A DNA stretch of 64,000 bases from Pseudanabaena sp. M085S1SP2A07QC. Lineage in GTDB: Bacteria > Cyanobacteriota > Cyanobacteriia > Pseudanabaenales > Pseudanabaenaceae. The stretch covers positions 1 to 64,000 of the forward strand of contig JADBWK010000035.1 in NCBI GenBank assembly GCA_020404895.1. The letters are read 5' to 3'. The stretch's first letter is position 1; each line of letters begins with the position of its first letter. The position numbers and the translations under genes are program-made. The notes beneath the pieces were generated by a model. The model saw nothing but the letters and a program-made list of their open reading frames with translations. It was not told the DNA's origin and did not search any database. Below, piece after piece: positions 35,866-44,540 of the stretch.

Positions 35866-37080
35866 ATGGCACAAAACGCTCTTACAACCAATTTAAGTAT
35901 GGAATCTAGTTCAGAAATTAAGACGAAACGCCGCGTGTTTATTAGTACAGGGGAAGTTTCAGGTGATTGGCATGGGGCGATTTTGATTGAGGGTCTGCGT
36001 GAACGGGCTGCCCTAAGAGGGATCGAATTAGAAATCGTCGGGCTTGGTGGCGATCGCATGGCGGCGACAGGGATAAAGGTTCTAGGAAATACAGTTGGAA
36101 TTGGTTCAATTGGGATAGTTGAAGCCTTGCCTTATATTTTGCCAACTCTTAAGGTGCAGCGAGATGCCAAACAATGGTTAAAAACTGCTCCGCCCGATGT
36201 GGTGGTGCTAATCGATTACATGATGCCCAATCAAAGTATGGGGCATTATGCTAAACACACGTTAAAGATTCCCGTCATCTATTACATCGCTCCTCAAGAA
36301 TGGGTTTGGTCATATAACGACAAAAATACGCGGGCGATCGCAGATTTTACAGATAAATTATTAGCAATTTTCCCGCAAGAAGCAATTTTTTACGAGAAGC
36401 AAGGCACAAACGTGCAATGGGTCGGGCATCCATTTGTGGATTTAATGGCAAGGATTCCCGATCGCATGGAAGCCCGTAAGCAACTTGGTATCGCTGATGA
36501 TGATTTGGTGGTGACTTTACTACCAGCTTCTCGAACACAAGAATTGCGATCGGTTATGCCAATTATTCTTGCCGCCGCTAAAATCATCCAAACCAAGTTA
36601 CCTCATGTCAAATTTTGGTTGCCGCTATCTCTAGAGCGCTATCGCCCCGAAGTTGAGAAATTGCTTGAGGAATATGACATCAAAGCCACAATCGTTTCCG
36701 CAAAGTCTCAGATTGCAATTAGCGCGGCTGACTTGGTGCTTAGCAAATCAGGAACTGTGAATTTAGAGACAGCTCTTCTCAATGTGCCGCAGGTGATTTT
36801 ATATCGAGTCAGTAATGTTACGGCTTGGATAGCGCGTCATTTGCTGAAGCTAAAACTACCATTTATTTCACCTGTGAATTTAGTGAATATGGAATCAGTC
36901 GTACCTGAGTTTGTGCAAACTGACGCGATTCCCGAAGCGATCGCAGAATGTGCGTTAGACCTACTAATTAATCCTCAAGCAAGACAAACTATGCTCGATG
37001 GGTACTCTAGAGTGAGAGAGAGTTTGGGCGAAAAAGGAGCGATTAACCGTGTTGCTGATTCGATTCTTGATTATCTATAG
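35866..37080 (+). CDS. lpxB: Lipid-A-disaccharide synthase
   Basis: 404 residues. LpxB condenses UDP-2,3-diacylglucosamine and lipid X into the lipid A disaccharide on the inner face of the plasma membrane. RVFISTGEVSGDWHGA, LIDYMMPN, YYIAPQEWVWS, FVGHP-like WVGHPFVD and LPASRTQELRSVMP are recognisable family motifs, and the donor site reads LSKSGTVNLETALLNVPQVILYR. ATG 35866 starts an extension of about 20 residues before the core; ATG 35899 is an alternative. A mobile-like palindromic element lies just upstream. Confidence 0.95.
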   Translation: MAQNALTTNLSMESSSEIKTKRRVFISTGEVSGDWHGAILIEGLRERAALRGIELEIVGLGGDRMAATGIKVLGNTVGIGSIGIVEALPYILPTLKVQRDAKQWLKTAPPDVVVLIDYMMPNQSMGHYAKHTLKIPVIYYIAPQEWVWSYNDKNTRAIADFTDKLLAIFPQEAIFYEKQGTNVQWVGHPFVDLMARIPDRMEARKQLGIADDDLVVTLLPASRTQELRSVMPIILAAAKIIQTKLPHVKFWLPLSLERYRPEVEKLLEEYDIKATIVSAKSQIAISAADLVLSKSGTVNLETALLNVPQVILYRVSNVTAWIARHLLKLKLPFISPVNLVNMESVVPEFVQTDAIPEAIAECALDLLINPQARQTMLDGYSRVRESLGEKGAINRVADSILDYL

Positions 37081-37104
37081 AAAGATAGATAGAAAAATCT
37101 TGTT

Positions 37105-38203
37105 ATGAACTACCAAACTTCTCGCCGCCAATTTCTAGCAGGTGCTTCTGGTGCGATCGCTTTAGCAACCAGTCTAGTTAGAGCCGACGAGACTGTTGCC
37201 CAATCATCAAATAAGAGCATTATCAAACCCGCAGTATTGAAAAAAGGCGACAAGGTAGGAATGGTAGCTCCTGCTAGTTATAGCTTTGAGCCAGAGGATA
37301 TTAAAATTGCCAAGGAAGTGATCGAACAATATGGCTTTGAAGTAGAACTTGGAGCTCACATTGCCTCGCAATATGGATATTTAGCAGGAAAAGATGTAGA
37401 AAGAGCTTCTGACATCAACGAGATGTTCCGTCGTCCAGATATTCGCGGTATTTTTACCTTTTCTGGTGGCTATGGCAGCAGCCGATTGTTACATCTACTA
37501 GATTACGAACTGATTCGCCAAAATCCTAAAGTAATTATTGGGCATAGCGATATCACAGCTTTGGTGCTAGCAATCCATCAAAAAACTGGGCTCATTACCT
37601 TTCATGGTTCATCTAGCCTAAGTAATGTCGGGAACTATGCGATCGCCCATTTTCGGCGGGCGGTCATGGCTACTCAGAATATTGGAGAAATTGCGAAGTC
37701 TCCCTACAGTGGTACGGACGATGAAGCTCGTAAGCATCGCCTCGTTACCATAGTTTCGGGACAGGCTAATGGTCAGCTTGTAGGCGGGAATCTCAGTTTA
37801 GTGGTCAATCTCTTGGGTACTCGCTATGAAATCGACACTAAAGATAAGATTCTATTTCTAGAAGATATTGGAGAAGAACCCTATCGCCTATCGCATCGAT
37901 CGCATGTTAACGCAATTATTTTTAGCTGGGAAATTACAAGCAGCTTCAGGTTTTGCGTTGGGACATTTCGTGGATTGTCAAGCCAAAGATGGAGGATTGC
38001 GAAGTTTTAGTCTAGAAGAAGTCCTACGCGATCGCTTTGAACCATTGGGGAAGCCAACCTTATACAATTTGATGTTTGGTCACATCACTGAAAATGCGGT
38101 ACTCCCTCTAGGAGTAAATGCGACGCTTGATGCTACTGCCAAAAAATTAGTGATTAACGAAAGTGCTGTGAATCATTATGATCAGCGATCGCCTAATTTT
38201 TAA
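37105..38203 (+). pseudogene. LD-carboxypeptidase (peptidase S66), frameshifted by a 7-bp duplication
   Basis: A twin-arginine signal (SRRQFLAGASGAIALA) is followed by S66 features: GDKVGMVAPAS, the nucleophile motif GHSDIT, and FLEDIGEEPYR. At 37881-37894 CTATCGC is present twice in tandem; removing one copy joins EEPYR to IDRMLTQLFLAGKLQAASGFALGHF in the next frame, which continues to LYNLMFGHITENAVLPLG with the family His and stops at 38203. As read, the first frame ends out of register at 38010. The intact enzyme would trim tetrapeptide stems of peptidoglycan. It is either a recent pseudogene or an assembly or sequencing error. Confidence 0.85.
37881..37894 (+). other. 7-bp tandem duplication causing a frameshift
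   Basis: CTATCGC at 37881-37887 is immediately repeated at 37888-37894. Deleting either copy restores the LD-carboxypeptidase frame. Confidence 0.85.
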
Positions 38204-38364
38204 ACTTGTGCGATCGCAAAGCTATCCCGATCGCTAATCCGATAAAACAAAAAGTCTGAGTCAATGGTAAGAATTTGACTTAATTCAGGCAAAAAATCAG
38301 AATTTATTTTTAGAGCTTGGACAATACGGTTACGATGATATTCGATTCCACTGCTGTAGACTCT
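38200..38364 (-). pseudogene. Possible C-terminal gene fragment
   Basis: A 54-codon minus-strand frame reads as plausible protein (GIEYHRNRIVQALKINSDFL, then DSDFLFYRISDRDSFAIAQV) but has no start codon. It begins just after the ancestral stop of the DUF5615 gene, on the far side of the inserted element. A short similar end (DLDSFAIIQV and stop) is seen near 39625-39660 on the same strand. The HR-RI--ALK pattern faintly recalls DUF29, but I cannot assign a family. Confidence 0.3.
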
Positions 38365-38369
38365 CTACC

Positions 38370-38477
38370 TATAGCAACGTAAGAGATAGATAGGACAATT
38401 CAAAACCCAAAAGATGGCAGAGCTTCGCTCTGCCATCTTTTGGGTTTTATGTCCTAAGCAAAGCTTACATTGCTATA
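38370..38477. mobile_element. 108-bp MITE-like element, copy 1
   Basis: Terminal inverted repeats TATAGCAACGTAAG / CTTACATTGCTATA (one mismatch) enclose AGGACA/TGTCCT and the hairpin CAAAACCCAAAAGATGGCAG with its complement, loop TTC. TA appears duplicated at the ends. The right end overlaps the last three codons of the DUF5615 gene; removing the element with one TA would give that gene the ending KLPVR-stop. It carries no coding capacity. Confidence 0.88.
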
Positions 38478-38845
38478 ACAGGTAATTTACGGATACGAAT
38501 ACTCTCATCTTGGACTGTAATTGCAGAACCTTCTTGTAAGGCTTTTTCTATTTGAGACAAGACATCTAACAGCCTTTTGGTCACGATGTCGGGTTTTGCT
38601 GATGAGAGGCGCAAGGTGATTAAGCTGGGTTGACTGTATTTGCTAAGTGCTACAAGCATTGAGAAGTCTAGATCTTGAGTCAGTACAACCCAGTTTTCAA
38701 TTCTGGCAAATTCTAAGATATTGATGTCTGGTGCATTGGCAGGTAAGACTTCTGAGCTACGCATAATTTCATAGCCTTGTTTTTGTAAGTCTCCAACTGT
38801 TTTGGGTGAGATATGAACATCTGCAAGTAACCGAATATTTTTCAC
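38465..38845 (-). CDS. DUF5615 PIN-like toxin
   Basis: 126 residues from GTG 38845. The N-terminus IRLLADVHISP followed by ENWVVLTQDLDFSMLV are the two acidic PIN-like motifs of DUF5615, a family of probable RNase toxins. It overlaps the DUF433 gene by four bases (GTGA), the usual antitoxin-first arrangement. The longer frame to 38881 would cover the end of the antitoxin gene and lacks similarity. Its last residues (IAM) are encoded by the end of the mobile element at 38370, so the C-terminus has been rewritten but the core is intact. Confidence 0.8.
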   Translation of the reverse strand: MKNIRLLADVHISPKTVGDLQKQGYEIMRSSEVLPANAPDINILEFARIENWVVLTQDLDFSMLVALSKYSQPSLITLRLSSAKPDIVTKRLLDVLSQIEKALQEGSAITVQDESIRIRKLPVIAM

Positions 38846-39075
38846 GCGAGAACACCGTGAGTTTGATCTGAGACTGCCCAAGCTGCATAGTTGAGGACTT
38901 GTCTGATGTCTTCAAGTTCTAGTTCAGGATAGGCTTCTAAAATTTCTGGAACGGATAGGTTGCTGGCTAAAAGTTTGAGGACAAAGGCTACGGTAATCCT
39001 CATACCTCTAACGGTGGGCTGTCCGAGACAGACATCTGCTTTAATGACAATTCGATCTAATCCTATAGTTTTCAT
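38842..39075 (-). CDS. DUF433 domain antitoxin
   Basis: 77 residues. The DUF433 helix-turn-helix pattern is visible: CLGQPTVRGMRITVAFVLKL, then LSVPEILEAYPELELEDIRQVLNYAAWA, read in parts. Such proteins are found directly upstream of DUF5615 toxins and are thought to bind DNA and neutralise the toxin. Here it precedes a DUF5615 gene with a four-base overlap. The start is ATG 39075, eight bases after the DUF29 stop, so the three genes may form one transcript. Confidence 0.82.
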   Translation of the reverse strand: MKTIGLDRIVIKADVCLGQPTVRGMRITVAFVLKLLASNLSVPEILEAYPELELEDIRQVLNYAAWAVSDQTHGVLA

Positions 39076-39082
39076 TGTTGAT

Positions 39083-39541
39083 TTATTCAGGTAAAAAATC
39101 GGGATTTAGAGTTTCTTCTTGACTAAAAGGCGATCGCATTGGGAAAGTAGAGATATTTAATCCTGTTTCAATGGCGGCTTTTCTTCTGCCTTCTTGATAA
39201 CAATCATCAAAGACTTGTTTTAAGTATGGTTTTAGGCTAGGGCTTACTTTTAGGGCTTTGAGAATGCGGCTACGATGTTCGTCAATGGTATATCGCCAAC
39301 TTGAAGTACGTTTATTGACTTGATATTGATATTTGAGTAAGTGCATCAATAAAATTTCTAAGTTACTTTCTAAAGCAACTTTTTCTTTTCGCGCCATTGC
39401 TTCAATTTCTTCTAAAAGGTTCTCAATGTCTAAGTTTTCTAGTTTCCCCGTGCGGAGTTGTTCGGTAGTCATTTCTAACCACATTAGGTAGTCTTGTTCG
39501 TAGACTGTTTTTAAGGAGGGTTTTGCATTTATGACTGTCAT
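39083..39541 (-). CDS. DUF29 family protein
   Basis: 152 residues. The family signature is clear: YEQDYLMWLEMTTEQLRTGK, LDIENLLEEIEAMARKEK, LLMHLLKYQYQ and IDEHRSRILKALKVSPSLK. DUF29 proteins are all-helical, expanded in cyanobacteria, and of unknown function; proximity to toxin-antitoxin and mobile genes is common. It probably lies in one transcript with the downstream DUF433/DUF5615 pair. The start is ATG 39541. Confidence 0.88.
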   Translation of the reverse strand: MTVINAKPSLKTVYEQDYLMWLEMTTEQLRTGKLENLDIENLLEEIEAMARKEKVALESNLEILLMHLLKYQYQVNKRTSSWRYTIDEHRSRILKALKVSPSLKPYLKQVFDDCYQEGRRKAAIETGLNISTFPMRSPFSQEETLNPDFLPE

Positions 39542-39706
39542 CGGGGTTGCTCCATTGACGATGTTTCTATTTTACACTGCGATCGCTTAAATCATTTGGT
39601 CAGCGATCGCTCGCTACACCATTAAACTTGGATAATCGCAAAGCTATCGAGATCGCCATATAATTAAGTGATGAGGTTATATCGTGATGAACAAGGCGCT
39701 AGAGCA

Positions 39707-39928
39707 ATGATCACTGTAGAAACGATTGTAAATGAATTAAATTCAATGCCAGAGCCTTTATTAGCGGAGGTACTCAGCTTTGTTCGGGCTGCTAAAAACA
39801 AATCTGTTCAACCATCTCAACAGTTAGGGTTTCAGCGTGTTGCTGGGTTGCATGAGGGACAAATCTGGATGAGTGATGATTTTAATGAGCCTTTACCAGA
39901 TGAGTTTTGGTTAGGAGATGATGATTGA
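39707..39928 (+). CDS. DUF2281/VapB-type antitoxin
   Basis: About 73 residues from ATG 39707; the frame is open to an ATG at 39668. The DUF2281-like N-terminus MITVETIVNELNSMPEPLLA and EVLSFVRAAK is followed by a C-terminal toxin-binding tail (GQIWMSDDFNEPLPDEF), typical of antitoxins paired with PIN toxins. Its stop codon overlaps the VapC start by one base (TGATG). Confidence 0.8.
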   Translation: MITVETIVNELNSMPEPLLAEVLSFVRAAKNKSVQPSQQLGFQRVAGLHEGQIWMSDDFNEPLPDEFWLGDDD

Positions 39929-40314
39929 TGAGAGTCTTGATTGATACTCATGTTTTCATCTGGTGGACTAGTGATGTGAAAAAACTTTCGTCACGGGTTC
40001 ATGATTTGTTGCTAGATCCTAGTACTGAAGCTATTTTGAGTATGGTCAGTATTTGGGAAATGCAGATTAAGTTGTCTTTAGGAAAGCTGCAATTTAGGAC
40101 GGCTTTATCGGAATTAGTAGATAATGAAATCAATCGCAATCGAATTGAACTACTTTCATTGTCTTTGTCTCATATCTATGCGCTTAGTAATCTTCCTCAT
40201 CATCATCGAGATCCGTTTGATCGCATATTAATTGCTCAGTCTATGGATGAGGATTTACAAATTCTTAGTATTGATGAGAAGTTTGATGCTTATGGTGTTA
40301 AACATTTGTGGTGA
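39928..40314 (+). CDS. VapC-type PIN domain toxin
   Basis: 128 residues. The PIN acidic residues occur in RVLIDTHVFIWW (Asp6), SIWEMQIK, DPFDRILIAQS and LSIDEKF. VapC toxins cleave tRNA or rRNA and are neutralised by the antitoxin encoded just upstream. It is a close paralogue of the interrupted PIN gene at 44879 (shared (S/A)WEM and PFDR(I/L)LIAQ(S/A)M motifs). The start is ATG 39928, coupled to the antitoxin stop. Confidence 0.87.
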   Translation: MRVLIDTHVFIWWTSDVKKLSSRVHDLLLDPSTEAILSMVSIWEMQIKLSLGKLQFRTALSELVDNEINRNRIELLSLSLSHIYALSNLPHHHRDPFDRILIAQSMDEDLQILSIDEKFDAYGVKHLW

Positions 40315-40508
40315 TAATTGCTTGGTTCACTGGGTTTGAAATTCACTAAAACATCGCACACAAACACAAAGCTTTGAGATCGCAAAAAATCAAAAATCAA
40401 TGATGCTTGCCGATCTTTTCAGTCATCAATTTTCTGCTAGTTCGAGCATCTGTTAATATACCAATACTAGATAGTTATTTCGCGCATAGGGTTTCTCACC
40501 CAAAAGTC

Positions 40509-42017
40509 ATGACCAAGCAGCCAAAGAAAGCTACAACCAAACGTAAACCTAAAGCACAAAAAAGCAAAAATCTACCTGTCTATTTCCTTTCGTTGGAAGT
40601 AGAAAACGTTCTTTGTTTTAAAGAGAAGCAAGAGCTAAATCTCTCTAGAAATGGTTCCCCTGCAAAATGGACAGTTATTTTAGGAAATAACGGAGTTGGT
40701 AAAACGACGCTTTTAAAATGCTTAGCTATGATAGAAAAGCGACAAGAAGAATATATAAATCCCACACCATCAATACCTGCTCTTATATCTTCTTATATAT
40801 ATTTGCATCCTTCAAGTAATAGCTTAGTATGGGAAGATCTTAAGTACTTACGTGCTGCTCATGCAAAAATAAATGCTAATGTCCTCAATCTAGATTATCT
40901 TGGGAAATCGCCAGATCAAAATCAAAAAGCTCAAATACAAATAAGTTTAGAAAATGGCTCTAGTACTTTCAGCCTTCATCCCAAAAATATAGATGAGCTT
41001 TTATTGGAAATATCTTCTTCTGAGGAGTATAAAACTTTTTTAGATCCAAACGATATAGAGAAATTATCAATAGTAAATAAGCGTATCAATGAGAGGTTTA
41101 TGAATAACTTACTTTGTTACGGATATGGAGCAACACGTAAATATGGAAAAGAATTACTGAGTAAAACTGTTTTTCCTAGAAATTCTCTCAGTCTTTTTTC
41201 GGAAGAAGCTGTACTCATTAATCCAGAAGAATGGTTGTTGCAAACTGATTATGCTGTTAAATCGGCATCTGGAAAAACTAAAATTTCTTTAGAAAAGCAG
41301 TTTAATCATATCGTCGAGATATTGAAACAAATCCTCCCAGACATAGATAATATCCGTATCTCATCAGTAGATGAAGAGAATTTAAGTCCGAAAGCAGAAT
41401 TTTTAACACCCTTTGGATGGGTTCAATTATCTAGTTTAGGATTGGGATACCGTACAACGATCGCTTGGATGGTCGATCTAGCAGTGAGATTATTTAAACG
41501 ATATCCTGATAGCGAAAATCCGCTTGCTGAACCAGCGATTGTGTTAGTTGATGAGATTGACTTGCATATGCATCCAAAATGGCAAAGAGATATCATGCAA
41601 TTTCTGACCGATCGCTTCCCAAATACTCAATTTATTGTTACCGCCCATAGTCCGCTCGTAGTCCAAGCTGCACAGGATGCAAATGTTGTCTTGTTACAAC
41701 GAGAAGGCGATCAAGTTAAGATTATTAATAATAATGATCTAGAAATTATTGAAAATTGGCGAGTCGATCAAGTCCTGACCAGTGTTTTTGAAATTCCATC
41801 AGCAAGACCGCCTCAAATTGAAAAATTGTTAGCTGAAAGACAAGAGATCCTCTCGAAACCAAAGATCTCTAAAGCCGATAAAGCAAAACTGAAAGAATTA
41901 GAGGAAAAAATTGGCGCTTTGCCTACTGCCGAAAACCCAGACGATATCAAAGCGATGGACATCATTCGTCGAGCTGCCAAGTTATTAGAAAAATCTGGCG
42001 CGGAGGCAGTTGAGTGA
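40509..42017 (+). CDS. ptuA: AAA family ATPase, PtuA-like (Septu defence)
   Basis: 502 residues from ATG 40509; the open frame extends to a TTG at 40407. After a Lys-rich start comes FLSLEVENVLCFKEKQELNL, then Walker A GNNGVGKT (59-66). Walker B is AIVLVDEIDLHMHPKWQ, followed by FIVTAHSPLVVQ. A charged C-terminal coiled segment (SKADKAKLKELEEKIG) follows. Its GTGA overlap with an HNH nuclease gene is the standard Septu arrangement, in which PtuA controls PtuB to degrade phage DNA. The family link is strong; activity here is inferred. Confidence 0.82.
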   Translation: MTKQPKKATTKRKPKAQKSKNLPVYFLSLEVENVLCFKEKQELNLSRNGSPAKWTVILGNNGVGKTTLLKCLAMIEKRQEEYINPTPSIPALISSYIYLHPSSNSLVWEDLKYLRAAHAKINANVLNLDYLGKSPDQNQKAQIQISLENGSSTFSLHPKNIDELLLEISSSEEYKTFLDPNDIEKLSIVNKRINERFMNNLLCYGYGATRKYGKELLSKTVFPRNSLSLFSEEAVLINPEEWLLQTDYAVKSASGKTKISLEKQFNHIVEILKQILPDIDNIRISSVDEENLSPKAEFLTPFGWVQLSSLGLGYRTTIAWMVDLAVRLFKRYPDSENPLAEPAIVLVDEIDLHMHPKWQRDIMQFLTDRFPNTQFIVTAHSPLVVQAAQDANVVLLQREGDQVKIINNNDLEIIENWRVDQVLTSVFEIPSARPPQIEKLLAERQEILSKPKISKADKAKLKELEEKIGALPTAENPDDIKAMDIIRRAAKLLEKSGAEAVE

Positions 42018-42799
42018 TTCGGATTCACAAGCCCAAAACGCCACCAGAAAAACTCGCTACAGATGGTAAACAAAAACGGCGATCGCATTGCGCCTCATAT
42101 TCTCGTAATCCATCCGCCTACGAAACGGGGACAAAAAAGTTTGAATTTGATAGTTCTATCTACGCCCATAAAACCGTCAAGCAAGCGCTAATCAAAGCTC
42201 AACACCAAAAATGCTGTTTTTGCGAACGCCTAATCGGGACTGATGGCGATGTCGAACATTTTCGTCCGAAGCAAGCCTACAAACAAGCACCTGGCGAAGC
42301 CCTAAAATATCCAGCTTACTATTGGCTCGCGTACGAATGGGATAATCTCTATCTTGCCTGTACTGGTTGCAACCAAAGACATAAGCAAAATTTATTCCCT
42401 CTTCAAAATCCAGCCGAAAGAGCTACTAACCACAAAGAAAAAATTGAGCAAGAGCAACCGTTATTTATTGATTTTGGGAAAGAAAATCCTGAAGATTTTG
42501 TCGGTTTTAGAGGCGAGGTTGCTTATGCGATTAAAGGAAGTCAGAGAGGACAAATTACAATTGATTTGCTAAAACTTAATAATCGGGTGCTACCAGAAGC
42601 AAGACTCAAAAATCTTCAAAAATTGCAGGTATTTAACCAAGTTTTGTTATTAGCCAAGCAAAGACCGAATGACCAAGAATTTCAAGAATTAGCAAAGGAA
42701 GCAAAAGACATTCTAGAAAATGCTGTTTTGGATAGTGCCGAATTTGCATCGGTTGCTCGTTGTGCGATTAATTCAGATTTTCAGCATGTAATCAATTAG
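42014..42799 (+). CDS. ptuB: HNH endonuclease, PtuB-like (Septu defence)
   Basis: 261 residues starting with GTG 42014, overlapping ptuA by four bases. The HNH fold is visible: zinc cysteines C67 and C70 (CCFC), the catalytic stretch DVEHFRPK with His82, and NLYLACTGCNQRHK with C116, C119, Asn120 and His123. This is the TIGR02646-type HNH seen with Septu and some retron systems; no reverse transcriptase or msr/msd is present, so Septu fits best. No missing catalytic residue is apparent. Confidence 0.85.
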   Translation: MIRIHKPKTPPEKLATDGKQKRRSHCASYSRNPSAYETGTKKFEFDSSIYAHKTVKQALIKAQHQKCCFCERLIGTDGDVEHFRPKQAYKQAPGEALKYPAYYWLAYEWDNLYLACTGCNQRHKQNLFPLQNPAERATNHKEKIEQEQPLFIDFGKENPEDFVGFRGEVAYAIKGSQRGQITIDLLKLNNRVLPEARLKNLQKLQVFNQVLLLAKQRPNDQEFQELAKEAKDILENAVLDSAEFASVARCAINSDFQHVIN

Positions 42800-42873
42800 A
42801 TAATCCACACCATCCACCAAACATTGCGTTAAAGTTAAACTTAAAGCACAAAGCCCGATCGCCAATATCAACC

Positions 42874-43863
42874 ATGAATATTACAGTCAAGCTTCGCCGC
42901 CAAACTTCACGCGATAGCGAACCCACCTATCAAACCTATCAAATCGAAGCCGACCCCGATCGCACCACAGTACTTGATGCATTAATCAAAATTCAAGGCG
43001 AACAGGATGGCTCCATCGGCTTTCGGCGCAACTGTCGCAATGCTATTTGTGGATCTTGCTCCATGCGAATTAATGGGCGATCGGGCTTAGCTTGTCAGAA
43101 ACATATCAGCGAAGTAATGGGAGAGCAGGATACCGAACTAGTCATCGAACCAATGCAAAATCTACCCGTTATCAAAGACTTGATCGTGGACATGACTAAG
43201 TTTTGGGATAACCTTGCCAAAGTCGATCCCTATGTCTCTACTGCATCAAGACAAATCAGCAAAACCGAATTTCTGCAAACCCCAGCCCAACGTGCCAAAC
43301 TCCAAGCCGCCGCCAATTGCATACTCTGCGGTTCTTGCTATTCCGAATGTAATGCTGCGGCTGTCAGCGATCGCTTTGTTGGCCCCCATGCATTAGCGAA
43401 AGCATATCGAGTCATGGCAGACAACCGTGACGATCGCACGGAGGAACGGGTAGAAAAATATAACGAATCAGGATTTGTTTGGGACTGTACGCGCTGCTAT
43501 AACTGCAACGAAGTCTGTCCAGTGGAAGTGCAACCTCTGGATCGAATTTCCCAAATCAAACATGAAATTCTTGCTAATACTGATCTACCAGAATCTACCG
43601 CTCAGCGTCATCGTCACGCGATGGTTGAGCTAGTCAAAGAAGACGGCTGGATCGATGAAAGTAAATTTGGTGTGCGCGTAGTTGGTGATAACTTTCGAGA
43701 TATCAAAGGATTACTCAGCATTTTCCCCCTCGGCATTCGCATGGTTTTAAGCGGCAAAATGCCCTACCCTTGGGAGTTTCAGAAATCAGAAGGAGCATCT
43801 GAAGCTAAAGCTTTGATTGAGGCGATCTATTCTGCGAAGAGCGATCGCGAAAGCCAACAATAA
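42874..43863 (+). CDS. sdhB: Succinate dehydrogenase/fumarate reductase iron-sulfur subunit
   Basis: 329 residues. The plant-type [2Fe-2S] ligands are C54, C59, C62 and C74 (CRNAICGSC ... ACQ). The [4Fe-4S]/[3Fe-4S] segments are CILCGSCYSEC and CTRCYNCNEVCPVEV. SdhB relays electrons from succinate to plastoquinone at the thylakoid or plasma membrane. The C-terminus is about 80 residues longer than E. coli SdhB, as in other cyanobacterial forms. The start is ATG 42874. No sdhA lies beside it, usual in cyanobacteria. Confidence 0.95.
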   Translation: MNITVKLRRQTSRDSEPTYQTYQIEADPDRTTVLDALIKIQGEQDGSIGFRRNCRNAICGSCSMRINGRSGLACQKHISEVMGEQDTELVIEPMQNLPVIKDLIVDMTKFWDNLAKVDPYVSTASRQISKTEFLQTPAQRAKLQAAANCILCGSCYSECNAAAVSDRFVGPHALAKAYRVMADNRDDRTEERVEKYNESGFVWDCTRCYNCNEVCPVEVQPLDRISQIKHEILANTDLPESTAQRHRHAMVELVKEDGWIDESKFGVRVVGDNFRDIKGLLSIFPLGIRMVLSGKMPYPWEFQKSEGASEAKALIEAIYSAKSDRESQQ

Positions 43864-43893
43864 ATTCATCCAAATCGTATACAGTACTAAAAA

Positions 43894-44466
43894 ATGAAAA
43901 GTACAGTACAGGTAAATCTATCACCTCTCACTCTGCAAGATTTCCTCAAACAGCCAGAGACTAAACCTGCTCGTGAATATATTGATAGTCAAATCATCCA
44001 GAAACCAATGCCACAGGGAAAACATAGCACCTTGCAGGGAGAACTTGTCCCAACGATTAATGGGATATTGAAACCTAATCGCATTGGTCGTGCTTACCCA
44101 GAATTACGTTGCACTTTTGGTGGACGTTCAACAGTGCCAGATATTGCGGTGTTTCAATGGGAGAGAATTCCCCGCGAATCTAATGGTGAAGTGGCTAATA
44201 CTTTTGCGATCGCGCCAGGCTGGACAATTGAAATTCTCTCACCCGATCAAAGCCAAACTAAAGTAACCAAAAATATTCTGCATTGCCTAAAACATGGAAC
44301 TCAAATGGGTTGGCTGCTCGATCCCGATGAAAAAACGGTATTTGTCTATCAGCAAAAACAGGAAATTGAAGTGTTTGATGACCCAGAGGCAATTCTTCCT
44401 GTACCAGATTTTGCGAATGGGTTACAACTCACGGTGAAAGACTTGTTTGCATGGTTGCTGGATTAA
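43894..44466 (+). CDS. Uma2 family endonuclease
   Basis: 190 residues. The PD-(D/E)XK core of Uma2 is visible: ELRCTFGGRSTVPDIAVFQWERIP (PD) and PGWTIEILSPDQSQTKVTKNILHCLKHGTQMGWLLDPDEKTVFVYQ (E...K-like), read in parts. Uma2 proteins are very abundant in cyanobacteria, with suspected nuclease activity and unclear biology. This one appears full length, unlike the relic at 2371. The start is ATG 43894, 30 bases after sdhB. Confidence 0.88.
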   Translation: MKSTVQVNLSPLTLQDFLKQPETKPAREYIDSQIIQKPMPQGKHSTLQGELVPTINGILKPNRIGRAYPELRCTFGGRSTVPDIAVFQWERIPRESNGEVANTFAIAPGWTIEILSPDQSQTKVTKNILHCLKHGTQMGWLLDPDEKTVFVYQQKQEIEVFDDPEAILPVPDFANGLQLTVKDLFAWLLD

Positions 44467-44540
44467 ACAGTTTCTTATAATGGATTCTATGATCACGACA
44501 ATAAAGCTGACCGATTAACATCTTATTAGGTTTCTTAAAT

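Noticed and set aside
37868-38203. Separate small gene for the C-terminal part of LD-carboxypeptidase
   Set aside because: It is the continuation of the upstream gene after the 7-bp duplication, not an independent gene.
38370-38477. Simple terminator interpretation of the 108-bp element
   Set aside because: Three near-identical copies, two inside genes, with terminal inverted repeats and TA duplication fit a mobile element better, though the hairpin could also terminate transcription.
40381-40510. Retron msr/msd upstream of the ATPase/HNH pair
   Set aside because: No reverse transcriptase gene is present and no clear inverted-repeat non-coding RNA is visible there.
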